Assembly: GCF_003435375.1 (NCBI RefSeq)
Contig: NZ_QWGL01000001.1
Coordinates: 496,001-560,000, forward strand
Source of the DNA: Clostridium sp. AM34-11AC
GTDB lineage: Bacteria > Bacillota > Clostridia > Lachnospirales > Lachnospiraceae
Length of the DNA: 64,000 bases
Direction of reading: 5' to 3'
The notes below the pieces were generated by a model that was given only the letters and a program-made list of their open reading frames with translations, had not been told where the DNA came from and searched no databases. Shown here piece by piece: positions 25,922-33,783 of this stretch. The first letter of the stretch is position 1; the number at the start of each line of letters is the position of its first letter. Made by a program: the position numbers and the translations under genes.

Positions 25922-26191
25922 CGTTGTCTCCTTTCGGATGTTTGATCTCTATTTTAAATGTTTTACACTGTATACATTTAAGCACGTATAAAATATGTGT
26001 TTAAATATACACAGTCTTTTACACATGATATCACAAAAATTAAAGAAAATCTATCCTCGAGGGAAAATTAACATGCGGCGAAATTCACGCAGATCTTTTC
26101 TTTTCTGCGCAGCACTTTCTATATAAAAGGGGCGTGTGAAAAAATGAGAAATCATTTGGCCCTTCTTTTTTATAGGCTATGTTTTTTCACA
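25922..26191. other. AT-rich gap upstream of murC
   Basis: No gene or clear hairpin is visible. The murC promoter presumably lies here, but no box set is good enough to name. Confidence 0.4.
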
Positions 26192-26306
26192 GCCCCTCGC
26201 GCGGTCACTTGCGACAATCTACATCTTCGCGCGAGTGCGCATCTTTGGCACGTTAGTGCCTTTTTATGGAACAGGGAATTTCTCGAAATTTCCTGTTCCA
26301 TAAAAA
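26192..26306. repeat. mosaic intergenic repeat, copy 3 (full)
   Basis: Same two-module layout as 3404-3521: TCGCGCGGTCACTTGCGACA and CTACATCTTCGCGCGAGTGC, then GGCACGTTAGTGCC, then the hairpin TTTTTATGGAACAGGGAATT closed by AATTTCCTGTTCCATAAAAA. Compensating changes in the stem (GCAAC/GTTGC in copy 1, GGAAC/GTTCC here) keep the pairing. Confidence 0.82.
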
Positions 26307-26347
26307 ATCCCGCATCTACTGGATTTTTCATCCAACAGATACGGGAT
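26307..26347 (-). terminator. terminator of queT
   Basis: On the minus strand, a GATCCCGTATCT / AGATGCGGGAT stem followed by TTTTTTATGG, 9 bases after the queT stop. It abuts the repeat hairpin at 26261-26306. Confidence 0.85.
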
Positions 26348-26355
26348 CACTAATT

Positions 26356-26859
26356 TTACGCTGCAGCTTTTCCAAAAATCACATGCTGATACCGGATCAG
26401 AACGGATAACAGGATCTGACCAAGAAGGCCGATAGCCAGGATCTCTCCGATTCCGACTGTGATCGTGGAAAACCAGATCATGTCCTCAGAACCGTATGCG
26501 AAGCGGAGCACCCACGGAACAATGATCATGTTCGCGAGGATCGGCGGAACAGATACCAGATAGCGGTTTTTCCGGAGCAGGTAAGAACCTACCGCACCGA
26601 TCAGGGTCGCAATACTTCCAAAGATCACATCGAGAGCCGCCGCGCCGCCAAGGAAGTTGGCAAGCAGGCATCCGATAAAGAGTCCCGGAATTGCCGCCGG
26701 GGTAAAGTACGGAAGTACGCAGAGAAGCTCAGAGATCCGAAACTGGATCGGTCCAAAGCTGATCGGCAGGAACACCATCGTCAGCACCACATAGATCGCC
26801 GCGATAGCCGCCCCGTATACAAGTGTCAGTACCGGGCTGTTTGTTGCGTTGTTTTTCAT
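26356..26859 (-). CDS. queT: QueT family queuosine-precursor transporter
   Basis: This 167-residue membrane protein has about five or six hydrophobic segments and the QueT signature region PISFGPIQFRISELLCVLPYF. It is the substrate-capture (S) component for an ECF-type importer of preQ1 or a related queuosine precursor, working with shared energy-coupling subunits encoded elsewhere. An AAAGGAG site lies 7 bases before ATG 26859. A preQ1-I-like aptamer sits directly upstream and overlaps the region next to the ribosome site, which independently supports the assignment. A terminator follows. Confidence 0.92.
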   Translation of the reverse strand: MKNNATNSPVLTLVYGAAIAAIYVVLTMVFLPISFGPIQFRISELLCVLPYFTPAAIPGLFIGCLLANFLGGAAALDVIFGSIATLIGAVGSYLLRKNRYLVSVPPILANMIIVPWVLRFAYGSEDMIWFSTITVGIGEILAIGLLGQILLSVLIRYQHVIFGKAAA

Positions 26860-26871
26860 ATTCAGTTTCTC

Positions 26872-26911
26872 CTTTAGTTTTGTTTTACGAGTGGAAGGTC
26901 ACGAACACTCG
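26872..26911 (-). ncRNA. preQ1-I-like riboswitch upstream of queT
   Basis: On the minus strand a 6-bp stem CGAGTG / CACTCG encloses the 12-base loop TTCGTGACCTTC. The A-rich tail TAAAACAAAACTAA then runs into AAAGGAG. This is the compact preQ1-I layout (stem, C-containing loop, A-rich tail folding back), and the tail ends at the ribosome site. That implies translational control of queT by preQ1. The loop-tail pseudoknot pairing is not obvious by eye. Confidence 0.7.
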
Positions 26912-27096
26912 ATTCATTTTCGCGCAGCAATGAGTCAGGCGGACATGCTCGTATGTACATCTGACGAATGCCGCGGAAGGCATATACTGCAAGTATATGA
27001 CCTTACGCCGGGAATCGGCGAAAGCCCTTTAAGACCTTGGTTTTTGCGGGCTTAGCAACGTTTGAAAGTATATCACTGCCTTTCTAAGATTTCAAG
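26912..27096. other. hairpin-rich stretch upstream of the queT riboswitch
   Basis: Several short inverted repeats (CGCCG-ATTCC-CGGCG, TATACTTGCAGTATA) lie between the ATPase stop and the preQ1 element. I cannot assign a function; it may be leader RNA or the terminator region of the upstream gene. Confidence 0.3.
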
Positions 27097-28452
27097 TTAA
27101 AAATTCAATTTTTCCAGAAGATAAATGGGTACGGTCTCTATTTTTCCTTCCTGCCCCCCTAACGTATCACCTTTCAAATACAATAAACAATCAGCTTTTC
27201 CCGATTCCAATACTTTTTTTGCCGTATTTCCAATGTGTTTTCCAGTTTTCACTTCTATTGCATATCTCCGGGAGGACTTCAGACCTTGTACCACAAAATC
27301 TACTTCTCCACCCTTAAAAGTCGCAAATGCTGGCATTTCAAAGGCAATTTCTTCTGGAAAATCCTGCCGCTTCTTCAAATTAATATATACAAAGTTTTCA
27401 CTCAGCATGCCTGCAATTTCTGTTTGTGCAGCCCCAACTCGCGCCATATAATAACTTGCTAATCCCAGATCCATAAAATAACATCTGCATCCTGGTTTAA
27501 AATTTAGAATGTCCATTTCTATAATTTTCCCACAAAATCCAATTACGCCGCAAAAACGTAACCAACTAATTGCCCGGTTGCAGACTGCCTTGCTAATATT
27601 GCTGGAATAGTCTCTTGTTACCAATTTTTGAAGTTCTTCACTGATACTATCTTCTTCAAGTCCCTTTTTTTCTCTGCCAAGTATCCTGCAAATTGAAAGA
27701 AAAATATCCGTAAATACCTGAGTGTCAAGAACATCTGTAAAATAACGAATTGATTCATTCATAAAGGTATCAATGATTCTAATCAATTCACTCCGTGCTC
27801 GCTCTATACTTTTTGAATTTAAGTATTCACGAACAACAGATGGATAACCACCAATTTGACAATATATATCATACCATGATTTTAATTCTGCCCCTGTCAC
27901 TGAATCCAGTTTTTTTCCAAGCAGCTTATATTTTTCAAATAGATCCGTATCTGCTGCTTCCAGAAATTCTTCATATGATAAGGTATAGATTTGAATACTT
28001 GTAACATCCCCACTTGAATACCGAAATTCCGGTTCATAGATTCTTCCAAGATAGCTGCCTGTAACAATAAAGCGGCACCGAAACTGTCGTGTGAATTCAC
28101 GAATTCGGTTATAAATTTCTGCTGACTCTTGAATTTCATCTATGATAATAACGGTGTCCTCTGTGTCTGAAAAATTTTCATCAAACAGACGAAATGCATC
28201 ATGCAGCGGAGCTTGAGGGCGCGGTCCCTCTCCCGGCTGCCAATCGCATGCCTTTTGATAACAGGAAAGGAACTGTTCTCCGCTCAGTTCAAATAAGTTT
28301 ATATACACTTTATGACTAAAATTCTCATTTGCAAATTTGTTAATGATATACGTCTTTCCTACCTGCCTCGCACCATTAACCTCTAGTGTCGTATGACAAT
28401 TGTCATTTTTCCATTTGAGTAATCTCTGGTAAACATGCCTTTTAATATCCAT
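27097..28452 (-). CDS. AAA_14/DUF4143-type ATPase
   Basis: This 451-residue protein starts MDIKRHVYQRLLKWKNDN. It has Walker A NGARQVGKTY, Walker B TVIIIDEIQES and sensor RFIVTGSYLG. The C-terminal DUF4143 region ends in a PD-(D/E)XK-like core (FKGGEVDFVV...YAIEVKTGK). Members are common in mobile and accessory regions, and their function is poorly known. I chose ATG 28452 with GGAAGTGAAGG upstream; the frame is open to 28536 and overlaps the preceding gene. It is the last gene of an AT-rich three-gene block under an XRE regulator. Confidence 0.85.
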   Translation of the reverse strand: MDIKRHVYQRLLKWKNDNCHTTLEVNGARQVGKTYIINKFANENFSHKVYINLFELSGEQFLSCYQKACDWQPGEGPRPQAPLHDAFRLFDENFSDTEDTVIIIDEIQESAEIYNRIREFTRQFRCRFIVTGSYLGRIYEPEFRYSSGDVTSIQIYTLSYEEFLEAADTDLFEKYKLLGKKLDSVTGAELKSWYDIYCQIGGYPSVVREYLNSKSIERARSELIRIIDTFMNESIRYFTDVLDTQVFTDIFLSICRILGREKKGLEEDSISEELQKLVTRDYSSNISKAVCNRAISWLRFCGVIGFCGKIIEMDILNFKPGCRCYFMDLGLASYYMARVGAAQTEIAGMLSENFVYINLKKRQDFPEEIAFEMPAFATFKGGEVDFVVQGLKSSRRYAIEVKTGKHIGNTAKKVLESGKADCLLYLKGDTLGGQEGKIETVPIYLLEKLNF

Positions 28453-28516
28453 ACCTTCACTTCCTATTTTAATTTTATTGGCTTTCCCTTCTTCAGCTGC
28501 TTTCATATTTAACAGG

Positions 28517-29100
28517 TTATATTTTTTTGTACTCAACAGGAGTATAATTTCCTATTACCACTGCTGCATTGAGTGCTGCCAATTTTACAAGAGCGGATAC
28601 TGACAATTTTTTATCTTCCCAAAACAATTCCATAGGAATATAAAATTCCGGGAAAAATTCTCTTGAATTTGAATGCCAATAGCCATATTTTCTCGCAAAC
28701 ACAGGAGCTACCTCATATTCCAAGTTAAATGCATTTCTATGAGTCTCATCTCCGCCTGATCTTCCCCGCGTCAAAGAAAGCACAAATGCACAAATCCAAA
28801 CAGCAGCAAACTCTTCTTCCTTTTCACAAGAACATAACAAGGCAGCCGTTCTAATTGTTCCTTTGCTCCACCCTGCTTCAATTTCCATTCGTCCTGAAGT
28901 TAGGGCCGCTACATCAGATTCAATAGATTCCTTCTCTCTTTCTTTTTCAATCCAGTTGAAGCTGTAACACGGTCCAAATCGCGGTTTAGAAATTTCTGTT
29001 TTAAACAGTACTTTTGAGCTGATAAAACAGGAAATTTACACATTTCCCATTTCCAGACTTTATAAATGTCTTCCCATTTCATTGTATCATTTTTATTCAT
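28517..29100 (-). pseudogene. small unknown gene split by a -1 frame change (possible programmed frameshift)
   Basis: ATG 29100 opens a frame (MNKNDTMKWEDIYKVWKWEM) that ends at 28909 in low-quality sequence. A -1 frame, closed just upstream (stop near 29035), then reads TEISKPRFGPCYSFNWIEKE and on to 28517, ending PVEYKKI. Its only ATG (28888) has no proper ribosome site. The frames can be joined at T-TTA-AAA (29005-28999), a classic -1 slippery heptamer, giving about 194 residues. I recognise no domain. It is either a programmed frameshift product or a one-base-deletion pseudogene. It lies between the XRE regulator and the ATPase and overlaps the longer reading frame of the latter. Confidence 0.6.
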
Positions 29101-29128
29101 ACTATCTCCCTAAATCTTACACTATCTC

Positions 29129-29911
29129 TTATTCATTATCCATATAAAATTGCTGTTCATTCCAATGCGTGAAAAAATACGGATGATCTTCCTCTAAATT
29201 ACTATTGGAATATAAAAAAGTAATAATATCTTCATCATCAAACATGTCAAAAACCCAGTCCTCTGAATAGCCCAAATTTTTACTATCTGTTGCTACCCGT
29301 TCATCGCTGACTTCCATAAACGCCATTGCTTCCTCATTACATAAATAAATAATGAGTTCTTCCATAACTGTATGTGCTTTAACCATTCTCCCAGTACTTA
29401 AACTTCTGCGCAAATGAACAAGTGTACATTTCATTTGATAAAGAAAATCATACGTATATCTCATCAGAAACTGTGCAGGAAGATCCATCTTAATAAACGA
29501 TGTGTTTAATTGACCAATATGAGAATCCACAGGCATAGATGCAAGATCTGATAGATCCTGTTCAATATAATCAAGCAGGACATCACTGCCTACGGCAAAA
29601 GACACAGCTGCTTTAACTCCATAGTTATCTGCTAAAAACTGTGACCATGCTTTATGTCCCTTGTATTCTTCAATCAAATTTTTCCCCGGCTCACTGCCTG
29701 CATTGTCAGGAAAACTGCGCCAGTTTAGAGCCTTACAAATTCCTTTACATTTATCTTTTCGAATAGAGCCTCCTGATTCATAGCGGCACCAGGTTTTTAC
29801 ACCTACGCCCGCTCGCGAAGCCGCTTCTTCAATTGTGAGTCTAAGTTCATTGCGCCTGACTTTTATTTTTTTTCCAAGATCCTCATTGCTTAATATTGTT
29901 TTAGGAGCCAT
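29129..29911 (-). CDS. XRE-family helix-turn-helix protein
   Basis: This 260-residue protein has an N-terminal XRE/Cro-type HTH at about residues 10-65 (DLGKKIKVRRNELRLTIEEAASRAGVGVKTWCRYESG). It is followed by a long acidic domain I do not recognise (for example DEDIITFLYSNSNLEEDHPYF). I chose ATG 29911, with AAGGAGG 9 bases upstream; the frame extends 7 codons further but would then include the ribosome site. It is the first gene of the AT-rich block with the frameshifted gene and the ATPase, and probably autoregulated through TACATAATGACATAATGAC repeats at its promoter. A toxin-antitoxin-like or defence role is possible but not shown. Confidence 0.88.
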   Translation of the reverse strand: MAPKTILSNEDLGKKIKVRRNELRLTIEEAASRAGVGVKTWCRYESGGSIRKDKCKGICKALNWRSFPDNAGSEPGKNLIEEYKGHKAWSQFLADNYGVKAAVSFAVGSDVLLDYIEQDLSDLASMPVDSHIGQLNTSFIKMDLPAQFLMRYTYDFLYQMKCTLVHLRRSLSTGRMVKAHTVMEELIIYLCNEEAMAFMEVSDERVATDSKNLGYSEDWVFDMFDDEDIITFLYSNSNLEEDHPYFFTHWNEQQFYMDNE

Positions 29912-29956
29912 ATTCACTTTCCTCCTTGGCATTTATTGACATGTTATTATATAGTC

Positions 29957-29985
29957 ATTATGTCATTATGTATTATAATTGTCAA
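29957..29985 (-). promoter_or_regulatory. sigma-A promoter of the XRE gene with repeats
   Basis: TTGACA, 17 bases, CATAAT on the minus strand. The -10 region lies within the direct repeat ACATAATG-ACATAATG, a likely operator for the XRE protein. Confidence 0.65.
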
Positions 29986-30025
29986 GTTAAAATTCTCCTC
30001 AACTATAAAAGACCTCCATTCCCAA

Positions 30026-30054
30026 TTGACATTTCCCTACTAATCTGCTATGCT
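30026..30054 (+). promoter_or_regulatory. sigma-A promoter of the NitT/TauT-type transporter operon
   Basis: TTGACA, 17 bases, TATGCT. A TTAG-N6-CTAA inverted repeat (TTAGTTATAGCTAA) lies between the -10 and the ribosome site and could be an operator. Confidence 0.7.
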
Positions 30055-30097
30055 GAATAATATTGGTTAGTTATAGCTAATTGAAAGGAGTTTTACT

Positions 30098-30700
30098 TTG
30101 ACTTATCTATGGATCAATCCAGTATCGGAGAGGATGATCTCGGTGGAGGCACTGGAGAGGATGCTGGAAAAGCATGACCTGACGCGAGTGGTCTGTCGGG
30201 AAAGCTGGGGCGAGATCGTGCTTCGGAAGTATCGGGAGCTTTTGGAACATGCAGATGGAACTTTTGCGGACGCGAGATGTCCGGAGGCGGTATCTCTGGT
30301 ACATTCCCTGCAGCCTGAGATCCAGATCGCGGATATTGAGCCGATTCTGATCCACTGTGCGAGAGAACTGGCAGAACGTCCGGATCTCGCGGACGGTGAA
30401 AAGATCATCACAACTCCATGCCGGATCTTAGCCGACATGGGAAATAAGTTGGAATTAAAAGACACACATTTCGTACCATGGAACCGCTTTCTCGCTGCAC
30501 TTGGCGAGCCAATGGAACCCGCGCCGGACGCAAGTCCGATTCCACCGGGATTCTTTAAGGATCTGCCGTTTTCCGTTGTCAGCCGATCCGGCCGTCCGGC
30601 TATTGAATCCTATGTGACCGGAAATGACTGGAAAAACGCAAAACTGATCGAGCTTTTGTACTGTGTTCAGGGCTGTCACAGAGGAGATGGAGTGCGATGA
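30098..30700 (+). CDS. hydrogenase-like accessory protein of an ABC transporter operon
   Basis: This 200-residue protein starts at TTG 30098 with AAAGGAG 8 bases upstream. The central part (ADARCPEAVSLVHSLQPEI, EPILIHCARELAERPDLADG, KIITTPCRILADMGN) resembles the C-terminal part of iron-only hydrogenases around the H-cluster cysteines (ARCP, SPM/IHC, GPC). It lacks the ferredoxin part and is far too short for a hydrogenase. I cannot give a function. Its stop overlaps the ATG of the permease gene (ATGA), so it is part of the transporter operon. Confidence 0.65.
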   Translation: MTYLWINPVSERMISVEALERMLEKHDLTRVVCRESWGEIVLRKYRELLEHADGTFADARCPEAVSLVHSLQPEIQIADIEPILIHCARELAERPDLADGEKIITTPCRILADMGNKLELKDTHFVPWNRFLAALGEPMEPAPDASPIPPGFFKDLPFSVVSRSGRPAIESYVTGNDWKNAKLIELLYCVQGCHRGDGVR

Positions 30701-31467
30701 ATCAGAGGTTTAAAAAATATTTCCCACCGCTCATCGGTATCCTGGCGGTCTTCGCCGTCTGGTATATCGTCTGCCGCGCGGGCATCTTAAGTTCCTATGT
30801 GCTCCCGTCCCCGGGGCGGGTCTTCCAGAGCTTCTGCAAAATGCTGCAAAGCGGTGAACTCTTCCGTGACTTAAGGATCAGCTTCCTGCGCGTCGGAAAA
30901 GGCTTTGTAATCGCCTTTATCCTGGCATTTGCCTTCGGCATGCTGCGGGCGATGATTCCGGCCTCCGCAGGTTACTATGAGTACCTGGTGCAGTTCTTCA
31001 AGAACGTACCGCCGCTCAGCATGATCCCGCTACTTATTTTATGGTGCGGAATCGGCGAAACTACAAAGACGGTCATCATCGTTCTGGCCTCCTTTTTCCC
31101 TATGTACTTAAACATCGTCAAGGGATTTACGGGCTGTGACCGGAAGCTTCTGGAGGTTGGAACCATGTTTGGCTACACAGAACGCCAGAAATTTTTCCGC
31201 ATCATGCTGCCCTACGCCATGGCGGACATTCTCGTAGGAATGCGCATCGGTCTGGGCTACAGCTGGCGCGCTATCATCGGTGCGGAGATGGTCGCAGCGT
31301 CCACCGGTCTGGGGCACATGATCCTGTTTGCCCAGCAGATGTCCCGAACCGACAAGGTCATCGTCGGCATCTTCGCCATCGGCATCGCAGGTTATCTGAC
31401 AGACCGGATCTTCGGTCTTCTCATCAGCATCTTTCTGAAAGGAGCCGGTGAAAATGGCTGGAATTAG
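30697..31467 (+). CDS. NitT/TauT-family ABC transporter permease
   Basis: This 256-residue inner-membrane permease resembles SsuC/TauC: about six membrane segments, the N-terminal YIVCRAGILSSYVLPSPGRVF typical of this group, and the coupling loop around VGTMFGYTERQKFFRIMLPYAMADILVGMRIGLGYSW. It overlaps the preceding and following genes by a few bases. With the ATPase (31454) and lipoprotein (32550) it forms an importer for a small organic ion such as a sulfonate, nitrate or pyrimidine-like compound. The substrate is not predictable. Confidence 0.9.
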   Translation: MNQRFKKYFPPLIGILAVFAVWYIVCRAGILSSYVLPSPGRVFQSFCKMLQSGELFRDLRISFLRVGKGFVIAFILAFAFGMLRAMIPASAGYYEYLVQFFKNVPPLSMIPLLILWCGIGETTKTVIIVLASFFPMYLNIVKGFTGCDRKLLEVGTMFGYTERQKFFRIMLPYAMADILVGMRIGLGYSWRAIIGAEMVAASTGLGHMILFAQQMSRTDKVIVGIFAIGIAGYLTDRIFGLLISIFLKGAGENGWN

Positions 31468-32170
31468 ATTAAAAGACATTCATAAAACATATCAGGTTGA
31501 CGGCCGGACGTTTCCTGTCTTAAACGGCGTCGATCTCGAGATCCCGGAAGGAAAGATCACCGTGATCTTAGGTCAGAGCGGCTGCGGAAAAACGACTCTG
31601 CTACGGCTCACCGGCGGTCTGGAATCCGCCGACAGCGGTGAGGTTCGCTGGGACGGCGCCCACAAGACCGCCTTTGTGTTCCAGGAACCGCGGCTCATGC
31701 CATGGCTCAATGTCTGGAACAATATTATTTTCGGTTTGAAGAAAAATCAGGTCGATCAGGAGAAGATCCAGGACATCGTCTCCACGGTGAACCTGTCCGG
31801 CTTTGAAAAGGCATACCCATCACAGCTTTCCGGCGGCATGCAACAGCGCGCGGCTATCGCGCGGGCACTGGCATATGAACCGACCTTCATCCTGATGGAT
31901 GAACCATTTGCGGCTCTCGACTATTTCACGAGGGAACAGATGCAGAGGGAACTTCTCCGCGTTCAGCAGAAGGAACATTCCAGCATCATGTTCGTGACCC
32001 ACAGCATCGACGAAGCACTGATCCTCGGTGACCAGATCGTGATGATCGAAAAAGGGCTTGTGAAGCATGTTTATCCGGTGAAGGCGCCGTCCAAGGAAAG
32101 AAATCTTCTGGATGAGGAGTTTATTGCGCTCAAGAGAGATATCATTGAGAATCTGAATTTTATAAATTAA
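31454..32170 (+). CDS. NitT/TauT-family ABC transporter ATPase
   Basis: This 238-residue ATP-binding subunit has Walker A GQSGCGKTTLL, the Q-loop FVFQEPRLMPW, signature LSGGMQQR, Walker B ILMDEPF and switch His in VTHSIDEA. The QEPRLMPWLNVWNN stretch is typical of SsuB/TauB-type proteins. I chose ATG 31454, preceded by AAAGGAG. It pairs with the permease just upstream and the substrate-binding protein at 32550. Confidence 0.93.
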   Translation: MAGIRLKDIHKTYQVDGRTFPVLNGVDLEIPEGKITVILGQSGCGKTTLLRLTGGLESADSGEVRWDGAHKTAFVFQEPRLMPWLNVWNNIIFGLKKNQVDQEKIQDIVSTVNLSGFEKAYPSQLSGGMQQRAAIARALAYEPTFILMDEPFAALDYFTREQMQRELLRVQQKEHSSIMFVTHSIDEALILGDQIVMIEKGLVKHVYPVKAPSKERNLLDEEFIALKRDIIENLNFIN

Positions 32171-32303
32171 ATATATTTTATATGTAATTTAATACATTCT
32201 AATTTTTATGATATTATTCTTACGCTATTTCCAGCAGATATAACATTCAAAGCATAAACATAATGTTATGAGCTGTCCCACAAAAAATTTTAATAGATGG
32301 TTT

Positions 32304-32435
32304 GTAACTGTTCGGTAGGTCTGCGCACTTGCTGCGCTGACCGTAAGAAAACATAAGCCGGAAAGCAAAAATCCCATCGGCGCAGCCGATTTGAATGGAT
32401 TTTTGCTTGTAACTATGAAGGTACTGAATAGTTAC
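32304..32435. repeat. 132-bp element with terminal inverted repeats, copy 1
   Basis: Ends are GTAACTGTTC and GAATAGTTAC. The interior has CTGCGCACTTGCTGCGCTGA, CCGTAAGAAAAC and a long hairpin GCAAAAATCC...GGATTTTTGC with inner ATCGGC/GCCGAT. An inverted copy lies at 63681-63811. It occupies most of the 379-bp gap between the ATPase and binding-protein genes. Its short size and inverted ends suggest a non-coding mobile (MITE-like) element or a structured repeat. Confidence 0.82.
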
Positions 32436-32549
32436 AATGGTTTCCTTATTTAAAGGATTCCTATCATTTCGTTAAGTTCGGATATCTGCCTATTAACTTA
32501 GGCGTATCATACACTTATTTTTCAACTTACATGAGGAGGACAAAACAAA

Positions 32550-33572
32550 ATGAAAAAACTGATCGCATTAGGACTCGCGGCATGCATGACATTTTCCCTT
32601 GCAGGCTGCTCCGGATCTGCGGGCAAAGAGACTGAGGCTGCTTCTGCTACCGAGACAACCGCTGAGACTTCCGCTGAGGCTGAAACTTCTGCCGAGGCTA
32701 CAGCTGACGCTGAGACATCCATCGACAAACTCACCGTTACCTATGTAACGTCCCCGTTAAATGTACCGACTATCATCGAGAAGGACCAGGAAATCTTCGC
32801 GAAAGAACTCGGCGTTCCGGTTGAGTACGCAGAGCTTACTTCCGGTGCTGACCAGACACAGGCTCTCGCTTCCGGTGATGTTCAGGCTCTCTACGCAGTA
32901 GGCGCAACTTCCGTGATCCTGTCCGCAGCAAACGGCGCAGATATCAAGGTCTTAAACATGTACAGCCGTTCCCCGAAGGCATTCTGCATGTACTCAAAGG
33001 ATGAGTCCCTCACAACTCCAGAGAGTTTAAAAGGAAAGACCATCGCAGGCCCGACCGGCACAAACCTTCATGAGCTCCTTGTCTCCTATCTTGCGCAGGC
33101 TGACATGACTCTTGACGATGTAAATTATGTAAACATGAGCATTCCTGACGCAAAGGCAGGTCTTGATGGCGGCAGCGTTGACGTTGCCCTGCTCGCAGGC
33201 GCAACTGCTTACAATGCAGAACAGCAGGGCTATCACCTTGTTGCAGACGGCGAGGGCCTGATCAGCGCACTGATCGCAGTTGCAACGACCCAGAAGTTCT
33301 ACGACGAGCATCCGGATGTCATTAAAAAATTAAACGCTGCACAGGAAGAGATCGCATCCTACATGGCTGATAACCAGGAGGCAACCATGGAGACTGTTGC
33401 CGCAGCACTTGACCTTGATGTTGACGCGGTAAAGGAAATGTACGGTTTCTATGACTTCTCCACAGAGATCACAGACGCCGACAAAGAAGGTTTCCAGAAG
33501 ACAGCCGATTTCATGTATGAGTCCGGCATGATTGAGAATGAGCTTGATGTGAACACGCTGTTCATTCAGTAA
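32550..33572 (+). CDS. NitT/TauT-family substrate-binding lipoprotein
   Basis: This 340-residue exported lipoprotein has signal MKKLIALGLAACMTFSLAGC with lipobox LAGC, then an Ala/Glu/Thr-rich linker to about residue 62. The NMT1/THI5-type binding fold follows (TVTYVTSPLNVPTIIEKDQE, GKTIAGPTGTNLHELLVSYL). It captures the substrate for the permease/ATPase pair upstream. The gene stands 379 bases downstream of the ATPase gene, behind the 132-bp repeat, so its expression may be partly separate. GAGGAGG precedes the start. Confidence 0.92.
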   Translation: MKKLIALGLAACMTFSLAGCSGSAGKETEAASATETTAETSAEAETSAEATADAETSIDKLTVTYVTSPLNVPTIIEKDQEIFAKELGVPVEYAELTSGADQTQALASGDVQALYAVGATSVILSAANGADIKVLNMYSRSPKAFCMYSKDESLTTPESLKGKTIAGPTGTNLHELLVSYLAQADMTLDDVNYVNMSIPDAKAGLDGGSVDVALLAGATAYNAEQQGYHLVADGEGLISALIAVATTQKFYDEHPDVIKKLNAAQEEIASYMADNQEATMETVAAALDLDVDAVKEMYGFYDFSTEITDADKEGFQKTADFMYESGMIENELDVNTLFIQ

Positions 33573-33783
33573 TTTCGACATTCGGGAATCTTCCGCCGGA
33601 GTATTTTAAGCAGTACGGGAAAAGAGATCTAGCATATTTTGTCTGGGTCTCTTTTTGTTTCTATTCTGCAATCAGCAAAACCTCTTTCTATTCCTACGAT
33701 TTTACGGTATACTAAACCATGCGCGCATTTTCCTGCGCCAGTCTGAACCTCAATTTACCAGAAAAGATAGAAAGGACACGTAC

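Noticed and set aside
26912..27096. Second riboswitch upstream of the preQ1 element
   Set aside because: Short hairpins are present, but no known aptamer core or conserved motif could be recognised.
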